Assembly (NCBI GenBank): GCA_040880125.1
Contig: JBBDJB010000020.1
Location: forward strand, 1-34,648
Length of the DNA stretch: 34,648 bases
From: JBBDJB01 sp040880125
GTDB taxonomy: Bacteria; Planctomycetota; Planctomycetia; Pirellulales; JBBDJB01
Direction of reading: 5' to 3'
The position numbers and the translations under genes were made by a program. The notes beneath the pieces were generated by a model. The model ran no database searches, was not told the DNA's origin, and worked only from the letters and a program-made list of their open reading frames with translations. This document shows positions 17,201-26,631 of this stretch, one piece after another (position 1 is the first letter of the stretch; each line of letters opens with the position of its first letter).

Positions 17201-17830
17201 ATCGCCGAGATCGCCCGCGATGAGCAGTTGCGCATCGGGCAGGACTTGCACGATACCGTGACGCAGCAGCTCACCGGCGGCACGATGGTCGCCGCCGCGC
17301 TACGCCAACAGCTTGAGAACGACCAGTCGCGGCACGCTGTGCAGGCGGCAAACCTTGTCGAGATCCTAAAAGATGCGCAACACCAGGTTCGCAACCTCAT
17401 GCGTGGCCTACTGCCCGTTGAGGTTCCTCCAGAAAACCTGATCGACGAACTGGACGAGTTGGTCGAGCGAACCAGCCAGCTTCACGGAGTAGAATGTTCC
17501 TTCGAATTCGAACAGGAAATCGAGGTTCGCGACACCGTTGTAGCAACGCACCTATTTCGGATCGCCCAGGAGGCAACGCACAACGCGGTCAAACACGCTG
17601 GCGCGGGACGCATCGTCATTCAACTCCAAGAGGACGAGGCCATCCGCCTTAGTGTTCGGGACGATGGCGAGGGTATGTACGTTCAGGAAAAGTCTGGCTC
17701 CAAGCGGGGACTGCGAATTATGCAGTCCCGCGCCGAGGTGATCGGCGGAATTTTGGAAATCCAAACCGAACCGGGAGGCGGAACGTGCATCGTTTGCACG
17801 GTCCCCCGGGAGACAGGGAAACGGAAGTAA
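14267..17830 (+). CDS. Multi-PAS/GAF sensor histidine kinase (HisKA_3 type)
   Basis: A cytoplasmic sensor kinase of 1187 residues without membrane segments. Order: a basic Lys/Ala start; a coiled coil of (S/T)NEEL-type repeats at about 45-130; a PAS of the kind found after CheB-CheR fusions (LLSSSDIAVIYLDPQLKVRRYTP); a GAF at about 250-400; three PAS domains (starting near RLALEAGRMGTW, RLQAVVETAVNGII and RFRRSVDAAHAVAY); a second GAF (LHDVASACHEADS); then the HisKA_3 dimer helix with phospho-His H995 in IGQDLHDTVTQQL and an ATPase domain with N1106 in EATHNAVKHAG. HisKA_3 kinases pair with LuxR-type regulators, and one follows 48 bases downstream. The ATG at 14267 begins MAKKKELAKKK; the frame upstream to 14099 looks non-coding. 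Confidence 0.93.
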   Translation: MAKKKELAKKKPVAGASEKLQAASTTQTRVHQGDRAAQLKVTREDLQSSIERLETSNEDLRASNEEVTSMNEELQSATTELESSQQELQSLNEELRTVNTQLEEKVELLEDANSDLSNLLSSSDIAVIYLDPQLKVRRYTPVVTEVFELASDDLGQPLREIVARLHDGQLLDDAQQVLDKLVPIERKIELPAERRSATDEGRSYLRRVSPYRSSESRIEGVVVTYWEVSLLEDARLQLERRERQQAAVAQLGCAALAGLDLQRLFEDTVAVVAATLDNEYCEVLELLPGGKDVLLVAGVGWKEGLVGSATVDTGWNSQAGYMLRSASPVVVEDLPTESRFRGPALLTEHGVVSGMSVIIGAAAQPWGVLGTHSRRRIRFTADDVNFLQGVANVLSTAITHADTDRRVRDWEQRLRLALEAGRMGTWQWDFATGENVWSKREYQLLGLPPVDGGTTVDDFFKHVHPDDLPGLNQAVDGAVHSGESYEHEFRILRADGQLRWLAGRGNVIRDEHGKPLRMIGVNYDITDRKHIEQQLQESLNRLQAVVETAVNGIITVDDRGVIESVNPATERIFGYTAAELVGQYVDMLMPDSHREQHGGFFDNYLRTSEKSAIGIGREVPAQRKDGSVFPIELSVGETSIGNRRVFVGIVRDISERKAAEAALTKSEERFRRSVDAAHAVAYEVSFNDGHVSSVYGMPQLLGESTPEPMSRSWWLDRVHPDDLPSYQSQFVAEDAQGSSGFDLEYRVRHAGGDYIYVRDLGELQRDEQGRAAWQSGVIVDITAQRTAEDELRQLNATLEHRVEERAGVIRLLHDVASACHEADSVEEAIGFVLRAFSRFNGWCFGHAFQRANDNPDELVPFMAYYEQAPGRFERFRELTRRIRLRRGQGLPGRVWEQGDPKIVTDLSAEMVDRRVDLGEELGVRAAAAFPVVIRGEVVAVLEFFSDSHAELDNRVRDAMANVGTQIALVVERRRLKRRIAEIARDEQLRIGQDLHDTVTQQLTGGTMVAAALRQQLENDQSRHAVQAANLVEILKDAQHQVRNLMRGLLPVEVPPENLIDELDELVERTSQLHGVECSFEFEQEIEVRDTVVATHLFRIAQEATHNAVKHAGAGRIVIQLQEDEAIRLSVRDDGEGMYVQEKSGSKRGLRIMQSRAEVIGGILEIQTEPGGGTCIVCTVPRETGKRK

Positions 17831-17878
17831 GCGGGGATCTCCACTTGGGGAACTTCGCAGAAGCTTCTGTTGTCAAAC

Positions 17879-18568
17879 ATGACCAGTGCAGTGGAAACTT
17901 CAACCAGCGCACCTTTGCAGCGCCCCGCACGGGTGTTGATCGTCGACGATCACCCGATCGTGAGGCAAGGGTACGCCCAGTTGATCGGCAATCAGCCGGA
18001 TATGGAAGTCTGCGGCTTTGCGGCTACCGAGAACGAGGCGCTCTTACAAGTGAAACAGACGCCGCCCGATCTGGCGGTGATCGACATCACGCTGAAGGAC
18101 AGCTACGGTATCAGCCTCATTCAGCGGATTCACACGCTGTCCTCGGACGTACGCATGCTCGTGGTCTCCGCCCATGACGAAAACCTGTTCGCCGAGCGCG
18201 TGCTGGAGGCCGGCGCATTGGGGTATATCAATAAGCAGGAGGCAACCGACCGGCTGATCCAGGGCATTCGCAGCGTGTTGAAAAACGAAATCTATGTTAG
18301 CGAGGGAATGACGCGGCGACTGATCCGCCGCCGTCTGCACGGAAAAGACAGCGAGCCGGGATCATTGCTGGAATCGCTCTCTAATCGCGAGTTCGAGGTG
18401 TTCCAACTCATCGGGCAAGGAATGGCAACGCGGCAAATCGCTTCACACATGCACCTGAGCCCCAAGACGATCGAGCGATACAAGGAAAATCTGAAAGAAA
18501 AGCTACACCTGAGCTCCGCCACGGAATTGGTCCAACGGGCAACCCGGTGGATTCTCCAGCAGGAATAG
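17879..18568 (+). CDS. Response regulator, REC plus LuxR-type helix-turn-helix
   Basis: A NarL/FixJ-type transcription factor of 229 residues. The receiver domain (about 17-135) shows RVLIVDDHPIVRQGY with the acidic pocket, the phospho-acceptor D69 in LAVIDITLKDSYG, the switch region VVSAHD, and the Lys in YINKQEA. The DNA-binding domain at about 160-225 opens with LSNREFEVFQLIGQGMATRQIA and continues SPKTIERYKENLKEKL. It lies 48 bases after the histidine kinase and is almost certainly its partner. An alternative TTG three codons upstream (17870) is possible; the ATG is preferred. Target genes are not known. Confidence 0.95.
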   Translation: MTSAVETSTSAPLQRPARVLIVDDHPIVRQGYAQLIGNQPDMEVCGFAATENEALLQVKQTPPDLAVIDITLKDSYGISLIQRIHTLSSDVRMLVVSAHDENLFAERVLEAGALGYINKQEATDRLIQGIRSVLKNEIYVSEGMTRRLIRRRLHGKDSEPGSLLESLSNREFEVFQLIGQGMATRQIASHMHLSPKTIERYKENLKEKLHLSSATELVQRATRWILQQE

Positions 18569-18619
18569 CGATGCCGACAAGCGGCGTGGAAAGTCGCCAC
18601 TCGCAGGCGGAACGCCACG

Positions 18620-21600
18620 CTACGACAGCCTGTCGCTTGCTTCGGCAGGCGCGGCCGCGATCTTTAGCGCATCGAATAGCTCATCGGGCCGGATCGGCTT
18701 GGTGATGTAGCCGTCCATCCCAGCGGCAAGGCATCGCTCTTGAAACCCGACCAGCGCGTGGGCCGTCATGGCGACGATCGGCGTTCGTGGTCCCTCTGCC
18801 GGTTCTTGCCCGCGAATCGCCGCGGTGGCGGCCAGGCCATCCATCTCCGGCATCTCGATATCCATGAAGACCAAATCGAAACGTTCCGCCTGAATCGCTT
18901 CGACTGCCTGTCGGCCGTCATCGACCAGTTTCACGGAGTGCCCGCCTAGCCCGAGAAGTCCCGCCGCTACTTCCTGATTCACAGGGCTGTCGTCGGCAAC
19001 CAGGATCCGCAAAGGCCGCTGCTGCAGGGCGAGCTGACTTGCATCGGTACTGGACGGGCTCTCGTCCTCGCCGCTCAACACACTGCGCAGCGCCGAGTGC
19101 AATTCCGTCAGCTTGGCGGGTTTGATCACGGTCTGCGCGCGGCCGAGCATGCGGGACCGTTCGGCCGCATCCACGTCGTTGGCGGAAGTCAACAACACAA
19201 TCGGCAAATCGGCGCAGTCGGAGTGCGTCCGCAGCGCCTCCGCTAGTTCAAGTCCTGTCGTATCGCCGGCGACCAGGTCGATTACAGTAACCGTGGGAGT
19301 AGCTGGCTGTTCGGCCGGCCCTTCGAGCAGTGCCAGTGCTTCAGCAACATTTTCTACAGACTGAACCGCCAAGCCACAGCTCTCCAGCATTTCGGCGTAC
19401 ACGCGGCGATTGCTGGCGTTGCGGCTGACCAGAAGGGCGCTTCCCGGCGGCTCAATCGGCTCCACGGCCGGAGGCCCGAGACGCAGCTCATGGACCGGGA
19501 GCGACACGGTGAAGTGGAACGTTGTGCCCTGCCCCACTTCGCTCTCCAGCCAAATTTTGCCGCCCATCATCTCGACCAGTTGCGACGAGATGGTGAGGCC
19601 CAAGCCGGTGCCGCCGAAGCGGCGGGTGGTCGAGCTGTCCGTCTGGCGGAAGGCTTCGAAGACCGCGTCGATCTTGTCCGCCGGGATGCCGATGCCCGTG
19701 TCGTGCACCATGAAGTGAAGGAACGCTTGCTCCTGATCGACGCTCTCGCACAGCACCTCGACAAGCACCTCGCCTTCGGAGGTGAACTTGATTGCATTGC
19801 TTACCAGGTTGACGACCACCTGACGGACGCGGTTGGGATCGCCGAGGACCTCCTCGGGCACGTCTGGAGCCACGCGGCAGACGAGTTCCAGCCCCTTATT
19901 GGCGGCGGCCACTGCCAGCAGTCGGACAGCTTCGGCCACGACGTCGTGCAGTTGGAAAGGGATCGCTTCGAGTTCCATGCGGCCCGCCTCGATTTTCGAT
20001 AGATCGAGGATATCGTTGAGCAACATCAACAGCGCGTTGCCCGAATCCTTCACGATCCGCACGTAGTTGCGCTGTTGATCGCTTAGCGGCGTGTGGAGAA
20101 CCAGTTCAGTCATGCCCAACACACCGTTCATGGGCGTGCGGATCTCATGGCTCATCGTGGCCAGAAAGCGGCTCTTGGCGTGGTTTGCCGACTCGGCCGC
20201 CTGCTTGGCGGCAAGCAGTTCCTCTTCGGCCTGTCGCAGCTCGTTGGCGACGCGCTCGAGTTCGTGGTTCGAGATCGCAAGTTCCTGCGCCCGCGTCTCC
20301 GCCGCTGCGGTTCGCTCGGCGACCCGCTGTTCCAGCGAAGCGTTCAATTGCTGCAATTCGCCGAAGTTCTCCGCATTCTCCAGCGCGGCGCCGGCAATCG
20401 TGGCGATGAAGTCTCCCAGCCGTTCCTCGTCGGGGCCGAACAGCCCGCGCACGTGCTCGTGCGTCACATACAGACACGCCCCCACACGTCCGCGGACGAA
20501 GACCGGCACGCACAGCACAGAACACTCGCCCGACTCGGCGACGTCGTCGCTGAGCGTATTGGTTTCCTCTTCGACGCAGGCGATCGCGCGCCCGGCGTCC
20601 AGCGCTTGCTGAACGAGGGCTGCGTTCACCGCGACGCCTGCCTCCGCCGGAGCGACGATCGTCCGTCCGCCATCGCTGTTCTCTTCGACCTGCAACACCA
20701 GACTGCGCTCACCGCGAAGCAGGCGCAACGCGGCGTCCCGTGCAGCCTCGTGAATCGTCTCGATAGCCAGGCCGGAGGCGATCCGGCGACCGGAATCCAG
20801 TACGGTATCGAAGCGATCGGCTAGCGAAAGATTGGCAGTCTGCCGATCGGATTGATTCGCGCTGGATGCCTGTTCGCCCGACGCCTGCAGTTCGGCCAAC
20901 AGTTCCTGGGAGCGGTTGTAGTTATCGTCCGCGTCGGCCCAACGCGCTTCACGGCCGACCTGACCCATCGCTTGCAGCGTTTGTGCGTATTGGTACCGCT
21001 GATGGAGCCGCTCGGACGTTCGCAGGCTAATTGCGAACTGGCGCCGGGCCCTTCGCAGCTTTCCACGCATGGCGAGTACCAGGGCGTACTCGCGCAGCGC
21101 CTGGGCCAAGTCGTTGCGGCACAGCCGGGATTGCCGAATCGCACGTCGTGCGGCACGCTCGGCGCGCTGCAGCGACTGGTGGCGTCGCAGCGGCGTGTAG
21201 TCCCGCGCCTCTTCGGCTTGCAGTCGTCGGGCCGTCGCCGCCCAGGCCAGCGCGGGCAGCGTGTAGGCGTTCTTCACGCCGGCCTCGGTCGCCGTGCGGA
21301 CCCCGCGTTCGAAGACCTCGGCGGCTCCTTCCAGATCGCCGGCTCCCATCCGGCAGACTCCCTGTGCCACTGAGACTTCCGTCGTACCTTGGGCATCGGT
21401 TCGCGTGCGGGCCAGTTCCGTTTCCAAAATGCCCGGCGGAAGCTTGCCGGCGGTGGCACGAGCCCAGACGTCCAGGATAATGCCCGAGGCCTGCTCGTCG
21501 CCCAATTCCACGCCGGACTTGTAGTTCACCTGGGCCTCTTGGACCGCTCCCCGCAGGTCGCCCAGATGATAGAGCGAGGCGGCAAGCTGGTAACGGGCCA

Positions 21601-24580
21601 TGTGAACCTGCCAATAGTCGCCCATCCGCTCCAGCAGCCGCACCGCCTCGCGGCCCTTCTCGACGCACTCGTCGAACCGCGATGCCGCATAAAGAGTCAC
21701 GCTGTAGAAGACGAGCGACTGTCCTTGCCCCCAGAGATCGCCCAGCTCGCGACGAAGCTGTAGCGAGCGTTCGGAATACGCGACGGCTCGCCCAAACGCC
21801 CCGAACAACGTCATCCCGGGCGCATGTTCCGAGTACGCCTGCGCCAGTTCGCGGCTGGGCTGATAACGCTCGCCCAGATTCAGGCCGCGCAGGTGGGCCC
21901 ACAGGGCGAGTATCTTGCTCCGCGAGTACCAACAGCCTTGGGCCAAGTTGCTCAACAGACGCAGCGCCAACCGCTCGGACTCGTTGGGCATTCGCCGGAC
22001 GCGGTGCAGAAAAAGCTTCGGGGCCGCCGTGTGCAGGAGTTGTACGAACCCTTCCCACGCAAACGGGAGACATGCAGTCCACCGCGAACGGGGAACGAAT
22101 CGCCCCAGCAGTCGCAAGGCGGCTTCGAAATCCTCGATGGCATGCTCCATGTTGCCACGCTTGAAGGCCAGTTCCCCCAGCTTGCAGCGAATCTCCGCTC
22201 GGGCCAGTGGTCCTTCGGCCAATGCCGCCGCCGACTCGAACAGCTCGCCCGCCGAATCGTACCGGCCGCGGAGCATCAGAATCTCGCCGAGCCCTTCCAC
22301 GATGCGGAACCGCATTTTGTCGTCACTCGCGCCGCGCAGCGCGATTCGGTACTGCTGTTCGGCGATCTCCAGCGCATGTTGGCCCCGTGCCTGGTCGGCG
22401 GCCTTTAGTGCAAACGGCAGCGCCGCTTCGCTCTTCCCGGCTGCATCGAAGTGGTACGCCAACTCCGAGACGCTGCCGGGCGCCTGCTCAAGGAGGTACG
22501 TCGCGGCGCTTTGATGGAGCTCTTTCCGCCGCTCGTCGGAAAGCCGCTCCAGCAGCGCCGAGCGGATCTTATCGTGGATGAAGACGCAATGCGCTCCGTC
22601 GGGCCGCAGCCACACCAGCTGCCGCTGCCGCGCTTCGTCGAGGGCGACGATGGCATCGGAAGCCGCCTGCCCGGCCAGCCGCGACGCCATCTCCAGTTCG
22701 AACTCCTTGCCCAGCACGGCGCCGGTACACAGAAAGTGGATCGTCAACTCTGGCAAAAGTTCCAGCCGACAGGCGAGGAAAGAGGCCGCTCGGCTCGACG
22801 AGCTTACATCGTCCATGGCCAGAGCTTCGACCCGCCAGCCATCGGCATCCGGCACCAAGGCTCCGCTTTCGACCAGCCCACGCAACACGGCCGAGGCCAT
22901 AAACGGGCTGCCTTCGGCCAGACGATTGATCACCTCGACCGCGTCGTCGGGCAGCGGACCAGCCATGGACTCAACAAGCTGCCGAACCTCGTCGTTCTCC
23001 AAGGGCGGCAGTCGCAAATGGGCGACCGGATCGGTCCTCCGCAAGAGGTTGTCGGGAGCGACTTCTTCGGAGCGAAAGGCCGCCACCAGCAGCACGTACC
23101 GGCTCGACTGCGCATTGGCCGGTCGTTCCCCGTGCCACCGCCGAATCAGCTTGTACGTCAACTCGTCGGCCCACTGGCAGTCATCCAGGATGATCAGCGC
23201 CGGATGCGCCGCGCTTCCCAGCGCATCGAGAAAGCACATCAGTGCCTGGATGGTACGGGTTTCGCCTGTTCCCTCGGGAGCGAGAAGCTGCGATTCATCC
23301 GTGCTTAAGACACTGGAAAGTGCCGGCAGCGCCGCGGCCACCGCTCCGCAATACACGCCCAGCCGCTCGCGCATCGCAGGGGCCAAATCCGGCCGCGACC
23401 GAACTGCCGCGAGGAAGGCCTCAACGATACCGTCCAGCAGCCGGAATGGCTGCTGCGCGACGTCGTTTGTGCCTTGCCCCCGCAGCACCCACAGACCACG
23501 TCGGGCTGCCCGGCGGGCAGTCTCTTCCAAGAGCCGAGTCTTGCCGCCTCCCGACTCGCCTTCTAGCAACACCAAACGGCCGTCGCCCAGGCTGACACGA
23601 CCTATTTGCTCGTCAAGCGTGCCGACTTGTTGGCTGCGGGCCACAAACGACGGCTCGGTCAACGTGCACCGTTTGTCGCTGGCCCCGATCACCACCGCAG
23701 GGTCATCATCTCCCGCGGCAAGCTTTTCAGCGATAGCCCGTAAATCGGCCAGCGCTGCCTCCGGTGACTGATAGCGGTCGCGAGGATCCTTGCGGAGTAA
23801 CCGGTTGATCAGTTCTTCAAGCGCTCGTGGTACCGATGTCCCCGCCGTACGCAGCGCAGGCACCGGACTGGTCATGTGCTCGAACAGAATCGTGCCGACA
23901 TGGTCACCGGAAAAGGGCGGGCGTCCGGTCAGGCAGTGAAACAGCAACACCCCGACAGAGTACAGATCCGACGCCCCCGTCACATCGTGGTCGATGGAAC
24001 CCGCCTGTTCGGGAGATGCGTACAACGCGAACTCCAGCGGGTGCTCTCGCAGTGGCGCGTCGGGCTGAATGGCTTGCGTCGGTCCGAAGTCGACCAGTGT
24101 CGCCCGGGTCGGATTCTGAATGTTGTCGAGAATGACGTTCGACGGCCGGATGCTGCGGTGCAGGATCTGATGGCTATGGAGATCGCACAGCGCGGACAAC
24201 AGTCCTGCCCCGACGGTCAGGGTATCCGTCAGGCTCAACGCGCCGTTGCGAAACCGCTCCCGAAGAGATACGCCATCGACGAAACTCGACACAAGCCAGA
24301 AGTGATCGTCTTCGCGGCCCGCATGGATAACATGACCAAACCAGGAGCTTTCCACGCGCGTCAGCCGGGTCGACTCGTATTCGAGCCGCATCAGCGCGCC
24401 GGGGGAAAACCTGCCGGCAGGAATGACCTTGATCACGACGTCTTGACCGGTTTCGATGTCCGTGCCGAAGAACGTTTGCGCACCTCGCGTCTGCCCGAGC
24501 AGCCGCTGCAATCGAAAGCGGCCACGAACAACCTTTCCCAGAAAGCTGTCCGATGCGGTGATGGCGGGATCGTCGTTCAT
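18620..24580 (-). CDS. Giant hybrid: kinase-like domain, AAA ATPase, TPR-like, GAF, histidine kinase, two receivers
   Basis: One 1986-residue chain. A Ser/Thr kinase-fold domain (about 20-290) has VVIK and DFG, but its HRD is HRS at 141-143, so the catalytic Asp is missing. An ATPase domain follows with Walker A GESGGGKT (G346-K347-T348) and Walker B IILDDCQWAD. Then come about 550 residues of helical, TPR-like repeats, a GAF domain (about 1280-1430), a coiled coil, HisKA with H1478 in MSHEIRTPMNG, and an ATPase domain (NLVSNAIKF, DTGIGIP, GGTGLGLTI). A divergent receiver (D1768) and a canonical receiver (D1907 in FMDIEMPEMDG) end it. The layout up to the GAF resembles large fungal and cyanobacterial kinase-ATPase-histidine kinase sensors. 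The ATG at 24580 is chosen over a TTG at 24604. It converges with the LuxR-type regulator gene. Confidence 0.93.
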   Translation of the reverse strand: MNDDPAITASDSFLGKVVRGRFRLQRLLGQTRGAQTFFGTDIETGQDVVIKVIPAGRFSPGALMRLEYESTRLTRVESSWFGHVIHAGREDDHFWLVSSFVDGVSLRERFRNGALSLTDTLTVGAGLLSALCDLHSHQILHRSIRPSNVILDNIQNPTRATLVDFGPTQAIQPDAPLREHPLEFALYASPEQAGSIDHDVTGASDLYSVGVLLFHCLTGRPPFSGDHVGTILFEHMTSPVPALRTAGTSVPRALEELINRLLRKDPRDRYQSPEAALADLRAIAEKLAAGDDDPAVVIGASDKRCTLTEPSFVARSQQVGTLDEQIGRVSLGDGRLVLLEGESGGGKTRLLEETARRAARRGLWVLRGQGTNDVAQQPFRLLDGIVEAFLAAVRSRPDLAPAMRERLGVYCGAVAAALPALSSVLSTDESQLLAPEGTGETRTIQALMCFLDALGSAAHPALIILDDCQWADELTYKLIRRWHGERPANAQSSRYVLLVAAFRSEEVAPDNLLRRTDPVAHLRLPPLENDEVRQLVESMAGPLPDDAVEVINRLAEGSPFMASAVLRGLVESGALVPDADGWRVEALAMDDVSSSSRAASFLACRLELLPELTIHFLCTGAVLGKEFELEMASRLAGQAASDAIVALDEARQRQLVWLRPDGAHCVFIHDKIRSALLERLSDERRKELHQSAATYLLEQAPGSVSELAYHFDAAGKSEAALPFALKAADQARGQHALEIAEQQYRIALRGASDDKMRFRIVEGLGEILMLRGRYDSAGELFESAAALAEGPLARAEIRCKLGELAFKRGNMEHAIEDFEAALRLLGRFVPRSRWTACLPFAWEGFVQLLHTAAPKLFLHRVRRMPNESERLALRLLSNLAQGCWYSRSKILALWAHLRGLNLGERYQPSRELAQAYSEHAPGMTLFGAFGRAVAYSERSLQLRRELGDLWGQGQSLVFYSVTLYAASRFDECVEKGREAVRLLERMGDYWQVHMARYQLAASLYHLGDLRGAVQEAQVNYKSGVELGDEQASGIILDVWARATAGKLPPGILETELARTRTDAQGTTEVSVAQGVCRMGAGDLEGAAEVFERGVRTATEAGVKNAYTLPALAWAATARRLQAEEARDYTPLRRHQSLQRAERAARRAIRQSRLCRNDLAQALREYALVLAMRGKLRRARRQFAISLRTSERLHQRYQYAQTLQAMGQVGREARWADADDNYNRSQELLAELQASGEQASSANQSDRQTANLSLADRFDTVLDSGRRIASGLAIETIHEAARDAALRLLRGERSLVLQVEENSDGGRTIVAPAEAGVAVNAALVQQALDAGRAIACVEEETNTLSDDVAESGECSVLCVPVFVRGRVGACLYVTHEHVRGLFGPDEERLGDFIATIAGAALENAENFGELQQLNASLEQRVAERTAAAETRAQELAISNHELERVANELRQAEEELLAAKQAAESANHAKSRFLATMSHEIRTPMNGVLGMTELVLHTPLSDQQRNYVRIVKDSGNALLMLLNDILDLSKIEAGRMELEAIPFQLHDVVAEAVRLLAVAAANKGLELVCRVAPDVPEEVLGDPNRVRQVVVNLVSNAIKFTSEGEVLVEVLCESVDQEQAFLHFMVHDTGIGIPADKIDAVFEAFRQTDSSTTRRFGGTGLGLTISSQLVEMMGGKIWLESEVGQGTTFHFTVSLPVHELRLGPPAVEPIEPPGSALLVSRNASNRRVYAEMLESCGLAVQSVENVAEALALLEGPAEQPATPTVTVIDLVAGDTTGLELAEALRTHSDCADLPIVLLTSANDVDAAERSRMLGRAQTVIKPAKLTELHSALRSVLSGEDESPSSTDASQLALQQRPLRILVADDSPVNQEVAAGLLGLGGHSVKLVDDGRQAVEAIQAERFDLVFMDIEMPEMDGLAATAAIRGQEPAEGPRTPIVAMTAHALVGFQERCLAAGMDGYITKPIRPDELFDALKIAAAPAEASDRLS

Positions 24581-25027
24581 GATGACACTTGATAACACGG
24601 GCAACGATGACCGAGGCTCGCCTCCAACTGCAAAGCTTTCGCCGGCAAGATCGCTCGTGGTCGATGGCGCGTCGGCACCAGCGACGTACTGGTAGGGTTT
24701 CAGGCGGGTGGTGATGGCGCGCGCCTCCTCGACATCGCCCTTCGGCAGCGGTTGGTGTTCGACTTGGAACGTCTGCGCAAAGCTAGTCTAGCACTCTGCA
24801 CAAGTGCCATTTTTTGTGCTTTAGCGATTGATCTGAGTGTGACGATTACAGCACCGAGTTGCCGGATAATTGCCGGAAACACGGCACCTTTCTATTGAAG
24901 CGCTATCGAAATGCTGGACAATCGAGACTGCGGGGATACCCTGGGGAATGTCCCCACACCGGGTGTCGCCCATCGTGGTCACCAGCACGTTGGCGGCTTA
25001 GGCCGCAGGGAAAGCCGAAAGGGTGTC
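24581..25027. other. Divergent region upstream of the giant kinase and the methyltransferase
   Basis: About 445 bases without a convincing gene; promoters for both directions belong here. A short dyad gcacaa/ttgtgc with a T-run lies around 24798-24820. Open frames crossing the stretch have no ribosome site or recognisable product. Confidence 0.45.
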
Positions 25028-26581
25028 ATGAAGAAGTTGCGATTCGACCGTGGGATGCCTGTCCCCCTCTTCGAGATCTCGTGGGAGCAAGACCAAATCT
25101 TCCGCATGGATCCCTATGTCGTGACGTCCTTGCTCCGAGAACAGGTGCCGGTGCTGGACTTCGTGCAGTGGAATATCACCACCATCGAGCCGGGCGTCAC
25201 CGAATCGGTCGTGCCGCTAAACCCGCAATCGACTAACCAACACTTTACGCATCAGGCGGCGCTCTTCCTTCTCGCTGCGGACTACACCGGCGGAACGGCA
25301 CTGGCCTCGCTAATGCACGGTTGGCCGGTAGTCGGAGTGCATCCGGTCAAGTCGCCACAGTCGGTTTCGATGTGGCTCCTCAAGGCCGACATTCGCTACT
25401 CGCGTCCCAGCGTCAGCGATTTGACCGTCTCCGCCCGCATCGACCTCGCTCGGCACGCGCGCATTCAAAAGCGGTTTCTCGAAGGCAAGGCGGTCATCGA
25501 GTCGATCGACATTGAGTTCCGCAATGATGACGTGCCAGTCGCCGAAGCGACGCTGACCTATTTCGCACGGCAATCGGATCGCTTGCGGTGCGAAGGGATC
25601 TCCAACCAAAGGGTCAACACGCTCTACGAGTTGAAGTTAACTTCGTCGGCGGAAATGATCGCCGGCGTCCGTGCCCGGGAGCACGGCCGCAGAGTGAACG
25701 ATCCTTACGCCGCCGACATGGCGGGGCAACACGGCATCGCGCTGGCGACACGGTTCTGCGAGCGTTCGCCGCAGCTCGGTGGCATGGTCGCCGCGCGCAC
25801 CTGGCACCTCGATCGTGCGATGATGCAGTTTATCGAGGCCGGCGGCCGAGACATCGTTATCGTCGGCGTAGGCTGGGATATGCGGCCGTTTCGCTTGAAT
25901 CTGCCCCCGGGCGTGCGCATCTATGAACTCGATTTTCCCACCACGCTGGCCGAACGGCGGCGGCGGCTGGCGGCGCTCGGAATCGACAATCCGCTCGGCG
26001 TAACCCGTATCGACGTGCCGATCGACGTGCGGACCATGCCGCTGGCTCCCGTGCTGCAGGAGCACATTGACGGCGATGTGCCGGTCTTCATCGCCTGGGA
26101 AGGGATGAGCATGTACTTCAACGAAGCGGAAGTACTGCGGATTCTCGACGGCATTGCTCCGCTGATGCGGCACCGCGACAGCTTGCTGTGGGTCGACGTG
26201 GTGGACCGCGAAGCCGTGGAATCGCCCGAGCGGTTTCCCGACTCGGTGCAGAAGTTCATGCGCGGCATGCAGATCCTTGGCGAGCCGTTCACATTCGGCA
26301 CGGAATCGCCCGCGGCGCTGCTCCAGTCCGCCGGCTTTGACTGCTTGGAGGTCGTGCCTTCGGACGTGTGCATCACCGAGAACGACGACCCGGTGTATGC
26401 GATCTACCGCTTCTGTCTGGCGTCGCTGCAAGTGAGCCGCGTCGGCAGCCAGCCGAAGACGTTTCGCCCAACCAGGCTGGACGGCAAGACGTCGACGCCT
26501 CCTGCGGCGCATTCGGCACCTGGCGCGCAGTTGCCCGACGTAGTCGGCGATCCGTTAGACGGACGAAAGCACGCGAAGTAA
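25028..26581 (+). CDS. Hotdog-fold domain fused to a leucine-carboxyl-methyltransferase-like domain
   Basis: A 517-residue two-part protein. The N-terminal part (about 35-182) resembles the hotdog thioesterase domain of the YiiD C-terminal/DUF4442 group: VPLNPQSTNQHFTHQAALFLLAADYTGG, then WLLKADIRYSRPSVSDLTVSARID. The C-terminal part (about 205-460) is a class I SAM-dependent methyltransferase of the PPM/LCM family: SAEMIAGVRAREHG and NDPYA at its start, RTWHLD, the SAM loop VIVGVGWDMRPFRL near 277-290, YELDFP near 300, and IAWEGMSMYF. The last 50 residues are probably disordered. Hotdog domains commonly act on acyl thioesters and LCM-type enzymes methylate carboxylates, so it might release and methylate an acyl chain; this is inference. 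ATG 25028 has AAAGGG ahead. Confidence 0.85.
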   Translation: MKKLRFDRGMPVPLFEISWEQDQIFRMDPYVVTSLLREQVPVLDFVQWNITTIEPGVTESVVPLNPQSTNQHFTHQAALFLLAADYTGGTALASLMHGWPVVGVHPVKSPQSVSMWLLKADIRYSRPSVSDLTVSARIDLARHARIQKRFLEGKAVIESIDIEFRNDDVPVAEATLTYFARQSDRLRCEGISNQRVNTLYELKLTSSAEMIAGVRAREHGRRVNDPYAADMAGQHGIALATRFCERSPQLGGMVAARTWHLDRAMMQFIEAGGRDIVIVGVGWDMRPFRLNLPPGVRIYELDFPTTLAERRRRLAALGIDNPLGVTRIDVPIDVRTMPLAPVLQEHIDGDVPVFIAWEGMSMYFNEAEVLRILDGIAPLMRHRDSLLWVDVVDREAVESPERFPDSVQKFMRGMQILGEPFTFGTESPAALLQSAGFDCLEVVPSDVCITENDDPVYAIYRFCLASLQVSRVGSQPKTFRPTRLDGKTSTPPAAHSAPGAQLPDVVGDPLDGRKHAK

Positions 26582-26631
26582 TTCAGTGCGGCTACACTTC
26601 AGCCGGGATTACATCGGCTTTCACGTCATCC

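Noticed and set aside
21027..22082. 351-codon frame inside the giant kinase gene, same strand
   Set aside because: Out-of-frame shadow of the helical repeat region, rich in Arg/Gly/Pro.
24700..24882. 60-codon minus-strand frame in the divergent region
   Set aside because: No ribosome site and an Arg/Ser-rich sequence without features.
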